A stretch of 64,000 nucleotides of DNA, from NCBI GenBank assembly GCA_937873655.1, contig CALMYQ010000093.1:62001-126000 (forward strand). The letters are read 5' to 3'. Of this stretch, positions 23,871 to 33,663 are shown piece after piece (the first letter of the stretch is position 1; each line of letters starts with the position of its first letter). The position numbers and the translations under genes were made by a program. The notes under the pieces are model-generated. The model saw nothing but the letters and a program-made list of their open reading frames with translations. It was not told the origin of the DNA and ran no database searches. The DNA comes from an uncultured Lewinella sp. Its GTDB lineage: Bacteria > Bacteroidota > Bacteroidia > Chitinophagales > Saprospiraceae.

Positions 23871-24824
23871 CTACCACTTCCTGTCCACCTGATGATGAAC
23901 AGCCGGCAGGCTTCTCAGGTAGGCCCATATGGTGGATACTTCCTCATCGGACAGCCCACCGAAAGGCACCATCGGATAGCGGATCGGTTTGCCGTCGGGG
24001 CGTTTGCCGAACTTGAGGGTCTGGATGAATTGCTCCTCCGTCCAGGAGCCGATGCCGGTTTCCGGGTCTTTGGTCAGGTTGGCGGAATTGATGATCACGC
24101 CTTCCAGGTTGGGGATGGGGTTGCCGCCGGCAAAATATCCGGGTGTTTTTTCGGGCTCCATCATGTTCATGGTCGCAAAATTTTCACTGTGGCAGGAATA
24201 GCATTCCACTTTGCCGGTGACGAGGTACCGGCCGAAGGCGACCTTGTCCTCAATGGGCGGCGCCGTAATGGGTTTGTCCGGATAAGGCAAGGGTTTGAAA
24301 GCGATCCTGCAGAGGAGCTTGGTCAGGAAAGAAGGCTGGGCCGCGGGGTGTTGTTTGTCGGAGGCCTGCACTTCGGGTGCGTCCGAGCGGAGATAAGCGA
24401 TCACGCTGTGCAGATCCTGGTCAGAAAGGTGCGGGAATTTCGGCATCCAGGGCGGTGCGTATTTGCCGTCGCGCTTGACCCCGGTGCGGAGGAAATAGGC
24501 CAATTCTCCATCAGAATACCTGCCTGCGCCGTATTTTGGGTCATTGGTAATATTGCCCGACCAGGCTTTGCCGAACGCCTTGGGGAGGTCTGCCATCAGT
24601 TTCCCTTCAAGCTTGCCGTTATCGGCCATATGGCATTGATTGCAAACCATGCCGGCGAGCCTTCTGCCTTCCGCAATCAAGGCGCTGTCCGGTGTGACGG
24701 TCAGTTGCGGCGCCTTCGCCTCATAGGTAGGGATAGCGCTGAACTGGATGTAAGCGGCAACAATGAGCAACAACAGGATGATAACCCCAAGGATCTTGCC
24801 GATGAGTTTAAGTGCTTTTTTCAT
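23871..24824 (-). CDS. membrane-anchored di-heme cytochrome c
   Basis: A 317-residue protein with an N-terminal membrane anchor (about residues 8-28) and two class I cytochrome c domains facing the periplasm. Heme sites are C61-N-Q-C64-H65 and C208-Y-S-C211-H212. Likely axial methionines are in PPWMPKFP (about 127) and RYPMVPFGGLSDEE (about 291), each followed by a DEE/DQD helix typical of cytochrome c. It could pass electrons to or from a dehydrogenase; no partner oxidoreductase is adjacent. It converges with the 22712 gene. Confidence 0.9.
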   Translation of the reverse strand: MKKALKLIGKILGVIILLLLIVAAYIQFSAIPTYEAKAPQLTVTPDSALIAEGRRLAGMVCNQCHMADNGKLEGKLMADLPKAFGKAWSGNITNDPKYGAGRYSDGELAYFLRTGVKRDGKYAPPWMPKFPHLSDQDLHSVIAYLRSDAPEVQASDKQHPAAQPSFLTKLLCRIAFKPLPYPDKPITAPPIEDKVAFGRYLVTGKVECYSCHSENFATMNMMEPEKTPGYFAGGNPIPNLEGVIINSANLTKDPETGIGSWTEEQFIQTLKFGKRPDGKPIRYPMVPFGGLSDEEVSTIWAYLRSLPAVHHQVDRKW

Positions 24825-25003
24825 TTTCCCGATTTGTTTGTGAAAAATACGATCTCACTGCAAAGATCGGGGTCAGCAAAACAGGCCGCTTTCAAATTTG
24901 TAGCGGATATTTACAAATTGGAATCATTCCGGAATAAAGTGGCGCTCATGCTGTTTTCAGGGATGACAAACAGGCGTTTTTAGGGCCATAAACATATATT
25001 CTA

Positions 25004-25627
25004 ATGACGGTATTGGACCAGATCCTTCAACACAAGATCGTAGCCATCATTCGCGGAGCGGGTTCTGCGGACGTGTTGAATATATCAAAAGCGCTGTACG
25101 ACGGCGGAATCCGGTTGGTGGAAGTGACCCTGAATTCACCGGATGCCCTTCGGTCCATCGAAACCCTGAATGCCGAACTCGGGGATAAAATGCTCATCGG
25201 AGCGGGCACGGTGCTCGACGCCTCAGCCGCTAAAACGGCAATCGGCGTCGGTGCGCGATTCATCATATCGCCTACCCTGGATCCGGATACGATCCGGCAA
25301 ACCAAAGACCTGGGAGCGGTGAGCATGCCCGGGGCTTTTACACCTACGGAAATTTATCAGGCATTTACATCCGGAGGAGACATCATCAAGGTCTTCCCCG
25401 GTATTCTGGGGGTAGAATACATCAAAAGCATCCGCGCGCCCCTGCCGCAGATCCCGTTGATGCCGACCGGCGGGGTGTCCGCTGAAAATATCCGTTCTTT
25501 CCTGGACGCGGGCGCTGTCGCTTTCGGCATCGGCACGGCCCTCGTAAATCCCCAAAAAGCACTGACAGAAGCCTATCTGGCCGAGATCTCCGCCAATGCC
25601 CGGAAATTTGTGGAGAGCATTTCCTGA
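25004..25627 (+). CDS. eda: KDPG/KDPGal aldolase (bifunctional-type 2-keto-3-deoxy-phosphoacid aldolase)
   Basis: A 207-residue class I aldolase that splits 2-keto-3-deoxy-6-phospho sugar acids into pyruvate and glyceraldehyde 3-phosphate. Key residues: Arg17 in AIIRG, Glu40 in VEVTLNSP, Schiff-base Lys129 in DIIKVFP and the phosphate-binding MPTGGV loop. The length is normal. The next gene encodes a 2-dehydro-3-deoxygalactonokinase, so the physiological substrate may be the galactonate form (DgoA-like) rather than gluconate-derived KDPG. The gap to that gene is 36 bases, which suggests one operon. Confidence 0.9.
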   Translation: MTVLDQILQHKIVAIIRGAGSADVLNISKALYDGGIRLVEVTLNSPDALRSIETLNAELGDKMLIGAGTVLDASAAKTAIGVGARFIISPTLDPDTIRQTKDLGAVSMPGAFTPTEIYQAFTSGGDIIKVFPGILGVEYIKSIRAPLPQIPLMPTGGVSAENIRSFLDAGAVAFGIGTALVNPQKALTEAYLAEISANARKFVESIS

Positions 25628-25663
25628 CCAGGCGTATTTTTTCAAACGAGATTTGCAAAAGGC

Positions 25664-26659
25664 ATGATTGATTATTTTTTGAGCTGCGACTGGGGGACCT
25701 CGGCTTTCCGGATGAAACTGGCAGGCCTGTCAGCAGGCGCCCGGACGATATACGGCGCCGTCCGACACCGGCAGGGGATAAAATCCACCTTTAAAGCCTG
25801 GCAGGAATCCGGAGGGCCGGCGGCAGACCGGCAGGCCTTTTACACCCGGATTATCAAAAACGGCATTGCTGAGTTGGAGAAATTGACCGGTCTGGATCTG
25901 ACCGGGGTTCCTGTGGTCGTTTCGGGCATGGCTTCTTCTTCGATCGGCATGATCGATCTGCCGTACAAGGCATTGCCTTTTCGCATCGACGGTTCGGATC
26001 TGGAATTCCGCCCCATCGCATTGCCCGGCGGTACAGAACGCGCCTGCCTGTTAATCTCGGGTGCGCGTACGCCTGACGATGTGATGCGCGGAGAAGAAAC
26101 GCTGCTCGTCGGCGCCGCTGCGGCCAGGCCGTCTGCTGAAACGGAAGGTCTTTACGTTTTTCCGGGTACGCATTCCAAGCACATCCACGTCAAAAACGGA
26201 TGGGCAACCGGTTTCAGAACCTATATGACCGGAGAAATCTTCGAATTGCTGTCCCGGCAAAGTACCCTGTCCCAGGGTATAAACGCCGAAGAAAAGATGG
26301 AATCGCCGGACCAAAATGAGCATTTCAGAACGGGCGTTCGCCGGGGAATAACGGGCAATCTGCTGAATCAGGCGTTTCATACGCGCGCCTGGTTTCTGGC
26401 GGATCCGGCCCGGCGATCGGCCAATTTCCACTTTCTGAGCGGGTTGCTGATCGGCGCCGAAATCCGCGACCTCCTTCCGGATCAAAATTTGGCGTTTACG
26501 GTTGTAGCCGACGGCGTATTGGCCCGGGCGTACGGGGCAGCCCTGGCCGAGGCAGGGCTGGCGGAGCGGGCGACCTTTCTTGACACAGAGGAAGCCCTGC
26601 TGGACGGGCAGGCAGCGATCCTGCGAACCGCAACCGGGTTATCTGACGATCAGGACTGA
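25664..26659 (+). CDS. dgoK: 2-dehydro-3-deoxygalactonokinase
   Basis: A 331-residue sugar-acid kinase of the DgoK family (ASKHA fold), phosphorylating 2-keto-3-deoxygalactonate. The phosphate-1 loop is CDWGTSAFRMKL near the N-terminus. Family blocks include VVVSGMASSSIGM, MRGEETLLVGAA, FPGTHSKHIHVKNG and FLSGLLIGAEIRDL. With the aldolase upstream it forms the last two steps of the De Ley-Doudoroff galactonate route; the dehydrogenase, dehydratase and transporter are not in the window. Its last 21 bases overlap the convergent glycogen-binding-domain gene. Confidence 0.9.
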   Translation: MIDYFLSCDWGTSAFRMKLAGLSAGARTIYGAVRHRQGIKSTFKAWQESGGPAADRQAFYTRIIKNGIAELEKLTGLDLTGVPVVVSGMASSSIGMIDLPYKALPFRIDGSDLEFRPIALPGGTERACLLISGARTPDDVMRGEETLLVGAAAARPSAETEGLYVFPGTHSKHIHVKNGWATGFRTYMTGEIFELLSRQSTLSQGINAEEKMESPDQNEHFRTGVRRGITGNLLNQAFHTRAWFLADPARRSANFHFLSGLLIGAEIRDLLPDQNLAFTVVADGVLARAYGAALAEAGLAERATFLDTEEALLDGQAAILRTATGLSDDQD

Positions 26660-27601
26660 ATGGGAAATACCGGTGTGATCATTTTCTTTCATCCGGTTTT
26701 CGGGGTCGAGCACCCATTTGCCGTCCACGATGAATTTGTAAAGGTGTTTGCCGCCTGCGAGGTCCAGTGAAACGAACCAGGAATCGCCTTTTTTCTCCAT
26801 ATTGACCTGGCTCCAGTTATTGAACGACCCGACGAGCATCACCTGCCCGGCATCGGCGTATCCCTTGAGTTCAAAGGTTACCCGTTTACCGATGAGCAGA
26901 ACGGAGTTGAGGGTTCCGTGTTCGTTACCGACATAGTTGGGGTTTTCGGGGTCGTGGGTCCACTGGCCGTCCGCGATGAACTTGTATTCATACCGGCCCG
27001 GCGGCAGGTCCAGGCGGGTTTGCCAGCCGCCCTTGATTTTGGTCATCTTGATGGCGTGTTCATTCCAGTTGTTGAATTCGCCGGCCAGTATGACCTCCCG
27101 GGCATTTTCGTATCCGTCCAGGTAGAAAAAGGCGTTGCCGGTGGGTGAAGGCTGTACCTCCTGCGAAGCCATGTTGTAGATCTCGGTCAGGAATTTGTTG
27201 GAAAACTTCCGCTTGTCCGGGTAAATATCCTTTGGGTCGGCAAAATAAAGGCCGTTGATAACGTATTTGAATACCATCGGAAAGCGATCGTTGAAATCGG
27301 ATACCTTTTTCCGGAGCTCGTAGGTATAAGCGCCGGTTTTTTTCATTTTCCAGCCATCCCGTGACCAATTGTTGAAATCGCCGGTCAGGGCTACTTCATA
27401 GATATTTAGGTCGGAAAAATCCATCTTGTCTGCTGATTCCGAAAGGAAGGTTTTGGCATAATCCCGCGTGTCAAAAACGAAAACAACGGTATTCTTATCG
27501 ATATAATACCCGGCATGGCTGTCGGGTTGGGCAACCGCGGCGGTTGAACCTTCCGCGAGCAGGAAAACCCAGCCGATCAACAGGCAAATCCCTTTTTTCA
27601 T
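26639..27601 (-). CDS. secreted protein with three glycogen-binding (CBM48/AMPK-like) domains
   Basis: A 320-residue exported protein; the start is ATG 27601 (MKKGICLLIGW), 12 bases inside a longer TTG frame. After the signal peptide there are three repeats of the early-set glycogen-binding fold, each with the hallmark GxFNNW: TGDFNNWS, AGEFNNWN and VGSFNNWS, followed by an FKY/YKF strand and an ADP or DPEN turn. No catalytic domain is attached. It probably binds alpha-glucans at the cell surface or in the periplasm. It lies 8 bases after the aspartic protease gene on the same strand, suggesting one operon. Confidence 0.88.
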   Translation of the reverse strand: MKKGICLLIGWVFLLAEGSTAAVAQPDSHAGYYIDKNTVVFVFDTRDYAKTFLSESADKMDFSDLNIYEVALTGDFNNWSRDGWKMKKTGAYTYELRKKVSDFNDRFPMVFKYVINGLYFADPKDIYPDKRKFSNKFLTEIYNMASQEVQPSPTGNAFFYLDGYENAREVILAGEFNNWNEHAIKMTKIKGGWQTRLDLPPGRYEYKFIADGQWTHDPENPNYVGNEHGTLNSVLLIGKRVTFELKGYADAGQVMLVGSFNNWSQVNMEKKGDSWFVSLDLAGGKHLYKFIVDGKWVLDPENRMKENDHTGISHSVLIVR

Positions 27602-27609
27602 CCCTTTGG

Positions 27610-28605
27610 TCAAGGCTTGTTATTGTTTTTGTAAAAGAACAATTTTTTCTGCTTATAGTTAATCAGGGTTCGGCGGGGAAAAAGAAATTCCATGCCGATC
27701 ACGCCGTCCAAACGGGTATGAAACTCGTTGTTCATATCTTCCAGGCTGGTCAGCAGGGTGCCCATTGCCTCGTTGGTCTGGTTGCCGCAGACAACATCGT
27801 ACAATTTGCCGGCCAGCACTTCTACGCTGTTTTGCCCCACGCCGCGCATGTTTACCCGTTTGAGCACCTGGAAATGATCCAGCACTTTGCGGCTCACCAG
27901 GCGGTCGAGCAGGTTGAGTTCCGCCCCGCTGTCCAGCGTGAATTTGAGCCGGGCGCCGTCCACCGTTGCGTCCAGGATGATCAGGTGCCTGCGCATCATG
28001 AACCCCAGGCTGTCATAGGGCAATTCCGGAATGGCGTCTTGATCGATGCGGAACCCGTTTTCATCCAGCCGGGTGATCACGATGGTCATGGTCTGAAAGT
28101 CCAAAAAAACCTCAAAATCCTTCAATACCTCATAGCCGATCATGCCGACCAGCCGGATGTTCTTCTGGGCTTCCAGGTGGGAGAGGTCGACGACATTGGC
28201 TTTGACATCAAAAAAATACAGATTATCCCATTGCAGGGTATCCACTTTTTTGAACAAGACCGGTCCCATGGGGCCTGTCGATCCAAAGGCTGCGACGTCC
28301 TTTATCCGGTGATCCCAGCCGAAATAATTCTTGTTGAGCAGCAATCGCTCGGCCCCGGTATCCAGCACAAAAATTCCGGAAACGGTGTCCACCTGGGCTT
28401 CCACCGCAATCAACCTGCCGACCATTTTGAAGGGGACATAAATGGTATTCGGATTCAGGAAAATACCTTGCGGGAAACTCAGGCCGCACGAAAATACGGG
28501 CAAGGCCTCTTCCGGGTCAATACCGGGTGAACCCCGGCTCAGGCCCAGGAAAAGGATCGACAGCAGGCAAACGGAAATAAGTCGAAAAGGGTACGGGTAC
28601 CTCAT
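27610..28605 (-). CDS. two-lobed retropepsin-like aspartic protease, exported
   Basis: The start is taken at ATG 28605 (MRYPYPFRLISVCLL, a signal sequence or anchor), giving 331 residues. Two copies of the aspartyl protease half are present in one chain: F-V-L-DTG at 82-84 and F-T-L-DSG at 225-227, each followed by a hydrophobic-hydrophobic-Gly block (GMIGYEVLKDF and GVIGMEFL). The two Asp residues would form the active site within one molecule. Bacteroidota often encode such proteins, with unknown substrates. The CBM48 gene follows after 8 bases. Confidence 0.85.
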   Translation of the reverse strand: MRYPYPFRLISVCLLSILFLGLSRGSPGIDPEEALPVFSCGLSFPQGIFLNPNTIYVPFKMVGRLIAVEAQVDTVSGIFVLDTGAERLLLNKNYFGWDHRIKDVAAFGSTGPMGPVLFKKVDTLQWDNLYFFDVKANVVDLSHLEAQKNIRLVGMIGYEVLKDFEVFLDFQTMTIVITRLDENGFRIDQDAIPELPYDSLGFMMRRHLIILDATVDGARLKFTLDSGAELNLLDRLVSRKVLDHFQVLKRVNMRGVGQNSVEVLAGKLYDVVCGNQTNEAMGTLLTSLEDMNNEFHTRLDGVIGMEFLFPRRTLINYKQKKLFFYKNNNKP

Positions 28606-28712
28606 CGTGACAGTCGGGTTTGTGTGGGTGATGATCTCAGCGGAAGTCAAAATAGACTTCTCTTACCAAAAGCTCAAATTTATTCGACGAGGGCTTTCAT
28701 ACGTCAGCCCGG

Positions 28713-31151
28713 CTATTCGCTCCGCAGGCTTTCCACCGGGTTGACGAGGGCAGCCCGGATACTCTGGAAGCTGACCGTGACAAAGGCGATCAGGATAGCG
28801 AGTACGCTTGCCAGTGCAAAGATCCACCAGCTGATGCCGATCCTGTAGGCAAAATTCTGGAGCCAATGGTTCATCAGGTACCACGACAGCGGAACGGCAA
28901 TGACCAGCGCCACGAGGACCAGCTTGAGAAAGTCCCGCGACAAAAGCCCTACAATGCCGGCTGTGGTAGCCCCGAGCACTTTGCGCACACCGATCTCTTT
29001 TACCCGTTGCTGAGCCACGAAAGCGGCCAGGCCGAACAAACCCAGACAAGCAATCAGGATAGCGATCAGCGCAAACCCGATAAATACCCGGCCCTGGCGT
29101 TGTTCGGCTTCATAAAGCTGCCCGTATTGTTCGTCGAGGAACCGGTAATCAAATGGAAAATCCGGCAGGAACGTTTGCCAGGTTTTCTTGATGTGATCGA
29201 GGGCTTCCGTTGTCCGGTTTCCGTCGATCTTGATGGACAAGTTGTTGAAAAAGGTGCTGTCGCGCGGAATAAAAAAGATCATGGGCAGGATGTCCTGGTG
29301 GAGCGACTCAAAGTTAAAGTCCTTATACACGCCAACAATCCGCGCATCGCGGCCGCCGTATTGGATTCGCTTGCCCACGGCTTCTTCCGGCGATTTCCAG
29401 CCGATACCCCGCGCAGCCGCTTCATTGATGATGAAGGATTCGAACCGGTCGCTGCCCTGGTCTTCAAGGTAATTGCGGCCGGCCGCCAGCTCCAGTTCGT
29501 AAGTGGGCGCGAAAAGATGGTCGACGGTGATGAACTTGAGGTCCACTTCGCGTTGTTCCAGCGAATCGCCTTCCAGCTGGGCTTTAGCGGATCCGTAACT
29601 ATCCAGCAACCGGGTTGAAGGCAGCCGTGTACTCCGGGTAATGTTCCTGATCGCAGGATTAGCCAGCAATTCGCTCCGGAAACTTTCATATTTAGTCGCA
29701 AGCGGCGTGTAAAAGTTCATGGTAACGATATGATCCTTGTTCAACCCCAGCGATTTATCCTGCATAAACCTCAACTGGCGAAAGACCACCAGCGTGGCAA
29801 TGATCAGGCCGGCGGATACGGCAAACTGCCCCACAACGAGTATTTTTCGCATATTCCCACCCTTCCCTCTTTCGAAAGAGCCGCCTTTCAGCACCTGTAT
29901 GGGCCGGAAACCGGAGAGGACAATAGCCGGATACAGACCGGCCAGCAAACCGGTAATAACCGCCATGCCGAGTATCGCTAAAGGCAATGTCAACCACATG
30001 CTATGGGTAATCCGGAGCTCCTGCCCCAAAAGCGAATTGATGAACGGCAGCACCAATAGCGCCAGACCGGTGGCCAGCACCGTAGAAACCAGGACCAAAA
30101 CCACAGCTTCCGTCAGGAACTGGGCTGCGATTTCCTTTCGGAATGCACCTACGGTTTTCCGGATGCCGATTTCCTTCGCCCGGGTCATTGACCTGGCGGT
30201 CGACAGGTTCATATAGTTGATGCAGGCGATCAACAGCACAAAGAGGGCTATGACGGCAAAAATATAAACCCGGCTGATGTCGCCGTTCTCCTCAATTTCC
30301 GAATCCAGGTGCGAACGAAGGTGGATATCCGTGAGCGGTTGCAGGTGCAGGCTTGTCCGGTCAGAGGGCTTGGATGCATTATTCGCGGAATTGGAGCGCG
30401 GCATATTCTTGTCCAGAAATGCCGGAAACTGCGCCTCCAGCCGGTCCGCCGGATATCCTTTCGGCAGCAATAAGAAAGTAGAGAAAGCATTGTTGCTCCA
30501 GTTGGTCCGCAGCTGTTCCTCTCCATATATCAGGGTATCCCTGAGCGTGGCGAAAGAAGCCAGCATGTCCGGATGAAAATGGGAATTGTAGGGGAAATCC
30601 CTGAATACGCCGGTGATTTTAAACAGGAACCTGCCGTCGAGTCTGAGGGTCTGGTCGACCGGGTCGGCGCCGTTAAAGTATTTTTTTGCCGTTGTTTCGC
30701 TGAGCATCAGGGCATAGGGCTCATTCAGCGCCGTTTCCGGGCTGCCGGAGACCATCGGCACGGTGAATATTTTCAGGAAATTTGGCTCCGCTACGAACAG
30801 TTGATCCTCGATGAAGAGCTGTTCGTCTTTGCGGAAAGTACCCGTATACTGAAAAAGCCTGGTAGCCTCTTCAATGTCGGGAAAATCATTTTTCAACAAC
30901 GGCGCAACAGGCGGCGCCACGTGGCCCAGGTGAAGGGACATGGAGCCGTCCCGGTTGAAAAACTCCCGGCTTAACCGCCAGATCCGGTCCGCATTGGCGT
31001 TATACCGGTCGAAACTTAGTTCATTCCAGATATAAAATCCGATCACGGTGCAACAGGTGAGTCCAACCGTCAGGCCAAACAGGTTGATAAAGCTGTATCC
31101 GCTGTTTTTAAGCAGGTTGCGGAAGGCGATTTTGAAATAATTGCGGATCAT
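28713..31151 (-). CDS. MacB/FtsX-type ABC transporter permease (paralogue 4)
   Basis: An 812-residue permease; the start is ATG 31151 (MIRNYFKIAFRNLL). It has one N-terminal transmembrane helix (SFINLFGLTVGLTCCTVIGF), a large periplasmic MacB_PCD domain, an FtsX core with three helices, a second periplasmic domain and a second FtsX core ending in NPVESLRSE. Such proteins work with a MacB/LolD-like ATPase in mechanotransmission-type export or lipoprotein release. The conserved VRKVLGATTAGI block marks the second FtsX core. No ATPase gene is nearby. It lies 69 bases after the previous permease, at the end of the series. Confidence 0.9.
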   Translation of the reverse strand: MIRNYFKIAFRNLLKNSGYSFINLFGLTVGLTCCTVIGFYIWNELSFDRYNANADRIWRLSREFFNRDGSMSLHLGHVAPPVAPLLKNDFPDIEEATRLFQYTGTFRKDEQLFIEDQLFVAEPNFLKIFTVPMVSGSPETALNEPYALMLSETTAKKYFNGADPVDQTLRLDGRFLFKITGVFRDFPYNSHFHPDMLASFATLRDTLIYGEEQLRTNWSNNAFSTFLLLPKGYPADRLEAQFPAFLDKNMPRSNSANNASKPSDRTSLHLQPLTDIHLRSHLDSEIEENGDISRVYIFAVIALFVLLIACINYMNLSTARSMTRAKEIGIRKTVGAFRKEIAAQFLTEAVVLVLVSTVLATGLALLVLPFINSLLGQELRITHSMWLTLPLAILGMAVITGLLAGLYPAIVLSGFRPIQVLKGGSFERGKGGNMRKILVVGQFAVSAGLIIATLVVFRQLRFMQDKSLGLNKDHIVTMNFYTPLATKYESFRSELLANPAIRNITRSTRLPSTRLLDSYGSAKAQLEGDSLEQREVDLKFITVDHLFAPTYELELAAGRNYLEDQGSDRFESFIINEAAARGIGWKSPEEAVGKRIQYGGRDARIVGVYKDFNFESLHQDILPMIFFIPRDSTFFNNLSIKIDGNRTTEALDHIKKTWQTFLPDFPFDYRFLDEQYGQLYEAEQRQGRVFIGFALIAILIACLGLFGLAAFVAQQRVKEIGVRKVLGATTAGIVGLLSRDFLKLVLVALVIAVPLSWYLMNHWLQNFAYRIGISWWIFALASVLAILIAFVTVSFQSIRAALVNPVESLRSE

Positions 31152-31220
31152 GGTCAATCGGATTTCATTGAACAAAAAAGCGCCTTTTTAATTCAAGGCA
31201 ATGCGCGTATCACGCCACTT

Positions 31221-33653
31221 CTATTCGCTTCTCAGGCTTTTTATGGGGTTGGCCAGCGCTGCGCGAACGGCCTGGTAGCTCACCGTCAGAAACGCGACCA
31301 GCACAGCCATCAATCCGGCAAAAACAAATACCCACCAGCCGATGCTGATGTGGTAGACGAAGTTGTTCAACCACGTATTCATGGCATACCAGGCTATTGG
31401 AGTAGCCAATACCAGCGCGATCAGGACCAGTTTCAGGAAATCCCTGGACAACAGGGCCAGAATGCCGGATACGGTAGCGCCGAGCACCTTGCGAATGCCG
31501 ATCTCCTTGACGCGCTGCTCGGCGGCGTGGGTAGCCAGTCCGAACAATCCAAGGCAGGAGATCAGGATGGCCAGAAAGCCGAAACCCCGGCAGGTAGCCG
31601 AAAGTCGATTGTCGTCCTGATAGAACTGGGCAATACGCTCATCCAGGAACCTTCCGGAAAAGATCTGTTCCGGCAACACCTCGTCAAAGGCGGATTTTAT
31701 GGCGGCGGTCGTGGAGACAATATTATCCGGCCGGATCTTAATGCCGGCTTCCCAATAGAATTCCTTGCGGGTGCTCATCAGGAGCGGTTCGTGTTCCTGG
31801 CGCAGGGAGTGGGTGTGAAAGTCCTCCGCAACCCCGGAGATCCGCAGCATCCTCCTGCCGCCGAGCCGGATATTCTGCCCGACCACTTCTTCGGGATCCG
31901 CAATGCCGAGTTTACGCAATAGGGTCATATTGACCACTGCTTCCCGCATGGTATCGGAAGGCGTCATCCATTTACCGGCCAGCAGCCTGATGCCGTAGGT
32001 TTTCTGATAGTCCGCGTCGCAAAATTTCAGGTCGATATTGAACGGTTCGTCCTCAGGGTGTGTGCCGTACCGGAAATTGGACGACCAGGTGTTGCCCGAA
32101 AAGGGTTGATCGCTGTTCAGGCTGACCAACTCAATTGCGGGTATCTGAAGTAAGCGCTGTTTGAGCGCTTCCTGCCGGGCAATGCTGGCGCTGTCCGAAT
32201 TGAAGGAAAAAGTATAGACGAGCTCTTTGTTGAACCCGAGGTCCCGGGAGCGGATATAATCCAGTTGCAGGATGGTGATCATGGCGCCGATGATCAAAGC
32301 CTGGGCGATCATGAACTGCAAAACGACCAGCGATTTGCGGAGGGCTGCCCCGCCTGCGCGACCCTGGGTGACATTTTTCCGGATGGCCCTGACCGGCTCA
32401 TACCCCGCCAGGGAAATGGACGGATAAAGGCCGGCCAGCAACGTGACCAGAACGGCCGTTAATCCCAGAAACCCCCATACCATCGGGTTGGACAGAAAAG
32501 GCAACTGGTCGGGTACATCCGATACGCGTTTGAGCAGCGGTGCGCTGAAATAGGCGATCCCGGCGCCCAGCAACACCGAAATGCCTACGATAAGGCCGGT
32601 TTCGCTCATAAACTGGGCGATGAGTTGCCCTTGTCGGCCGCCCAGGGTTTTTCGGACGCCCACCTCTTTTGCCCGCAACGAGGACTGAGCCGTGGCCAGG
32701 TTGATAAAATTAAAACAGGCCATGATCAGGATCAACACCCCGATGGAGCCCAGCACTTTCAACCGGCTTTTGGTGATGATATGCGACCCCGAGTGGCCCA
32801 GGTTTTCGTTGTAATGCAGGTCGGAGAGGGGCTGCAGAATGTGATGCCGGGTCTGTTGGCCGGTTCGGTTGCTATATTCTTTTTCTCCCACCTTTGCCAG
32901 TACGGCGTTTGCCGCATCCATCTGGCCGGGATCGCTGAGCAGGGCATATACCTGGTTGTTACTGCTGCAACTGCCCCATTCCGATTGATAGAAAAACAAG
33001 GCGGCATTGGCCTTCAGCGTCGGATAGGAAATGAAATACATCAGCGGGAAGTCGCAGTTTTCCGGCAAATCGGCCACGACCCCTTTGACCGTAACCGGCA
33101 CGATATTATCCACCAGAACGGTTTGTCCCAAGGCTTTTTCCCAGTTGTCGAAGCACTTTTCCGCCCAGGTTCGGTTCAGAACGATCGTATTCGGTTCGGC
33201 CAACGCCGTATTCGGATCGCCGGCCAGCCAATTGAGATCAAATACCTTGAAAAAGGCGGGGTCGGCAAAAAAGCCGAGTTCCGGAGACGAAATGCCGAAT
33301 TTTTTGAGTGGAGGTCCGCCGGCCGGATTCGGGATGGTAATGGACGACCAGACTTCCTTGACCCGTGCCATGGCCTCAAACTGGCTGACCGTGCTTTCCA
33401 TTGCATCCATGGCCGGTATCGGGGTGCATACAGTATAAACCTCCCCTTCCTCGGGCGTTTTGTCTATAGCCACCACCCGGGTTATCCGATTATAATTGGC
33501 GAAATTCTTGTTGAAACTCAGCTCATAACTGACCATCCGGAAAATGAGCAAAGCTGCAGCGATACCTACAGCCAGCCCTGCCACATTGACGGCGGCATAA
33601 ATTTTGTTCTTGCGCAATGAGCGCCATGCGATTTTCAGGTGATTGAACAGCAT
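31221..33653 (-). CDS. MacB/FtsX-type ABC transporter permease (paralogue 3)
   Basis: An 810-residue protein with the duplicated MacB_PCD-FtsX architecture. The N-terminal helix is YAAVNVAGLAVGIAAALLIF. The first core holds VRKTLGGRQGQL and the second IRKVLGATVSGI; the chain ends NPIKSLRSE. The chain length and every landmark match the neighbouring permeases, so these are clearly paralogues, although they look well diverged in their periplasmic parts. It starts 10 bases after the stop of paralogue 2, so the two are cotranscribed. Confidence 0.9.
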   Translation of the reverse strand: MLFNHLKIAWRSLRKNKIYAAVNVAGLAVGIAAALLIFRMVSYELSFNKNFANYNRITRVVAIDKTPEEGEVYTVCTPIPAMDAMESTVSQFEAMARVKEVWSSITIPNPAGGPPLKKFGISSPELGFFADPAFFKVFDLNWLAGDPNTALAEPNTIVLNRTWAEKCFDNWEKALGQTVLVDNIVPVTVKGVVADLPENCDFPLMYFISYPTLKANAALFFYQSEWGSCSSNNQVYALLSDPGQMDAANAVLAKVGEKEYSNRTGQQTRHHILQPLSDLHYNENLGHSGSHIITKSRLKVLGSIGVLILIMACFNFINLATAQSSLRAKEVGVRKTLGGRQGQLIAQFMSETGLIVGISVLLGAGIAYFSAPLLKRVSDVPDQLPFLSNPMVWGFLGLTAVLVTLLAGLYPSISLAGYEPVRAIRKNVTQGRAGGAALRKSLVVLQFMIAQALIIGAMITILQLDYIRSRDLGFNKELVYTFSFNSDSASIARQEALKQRLLQIPAIELVSLNSDQPFSGNTWSSNFRYGTHPEDEPFNIDLKFCDADYQKTYGIRLLAGKWMTPSDTMREAVVNMTLLRKLGIADPEEVVGQNIRLGGRRMLRISGVAEDFHTHSLRQEHEPLLMSTRKEFYWEAGIKIRPDNIVSTTAAIKSAFDEVLPEQIFSGRFLDERIAQFYQDDNRLSATCRGFGFLAILISCLGLFGLATHAAEQRVKEIGIRKVLGATVSGILALLSRDFLKLVLIALVLATPIAWYAMNTWLNNFVYHISIGWWVFVFAGLMAVLVAFLTVSYQAVRAALANPIKSLRSE

Positions 33654-33663
33654 AGGTTTATGG

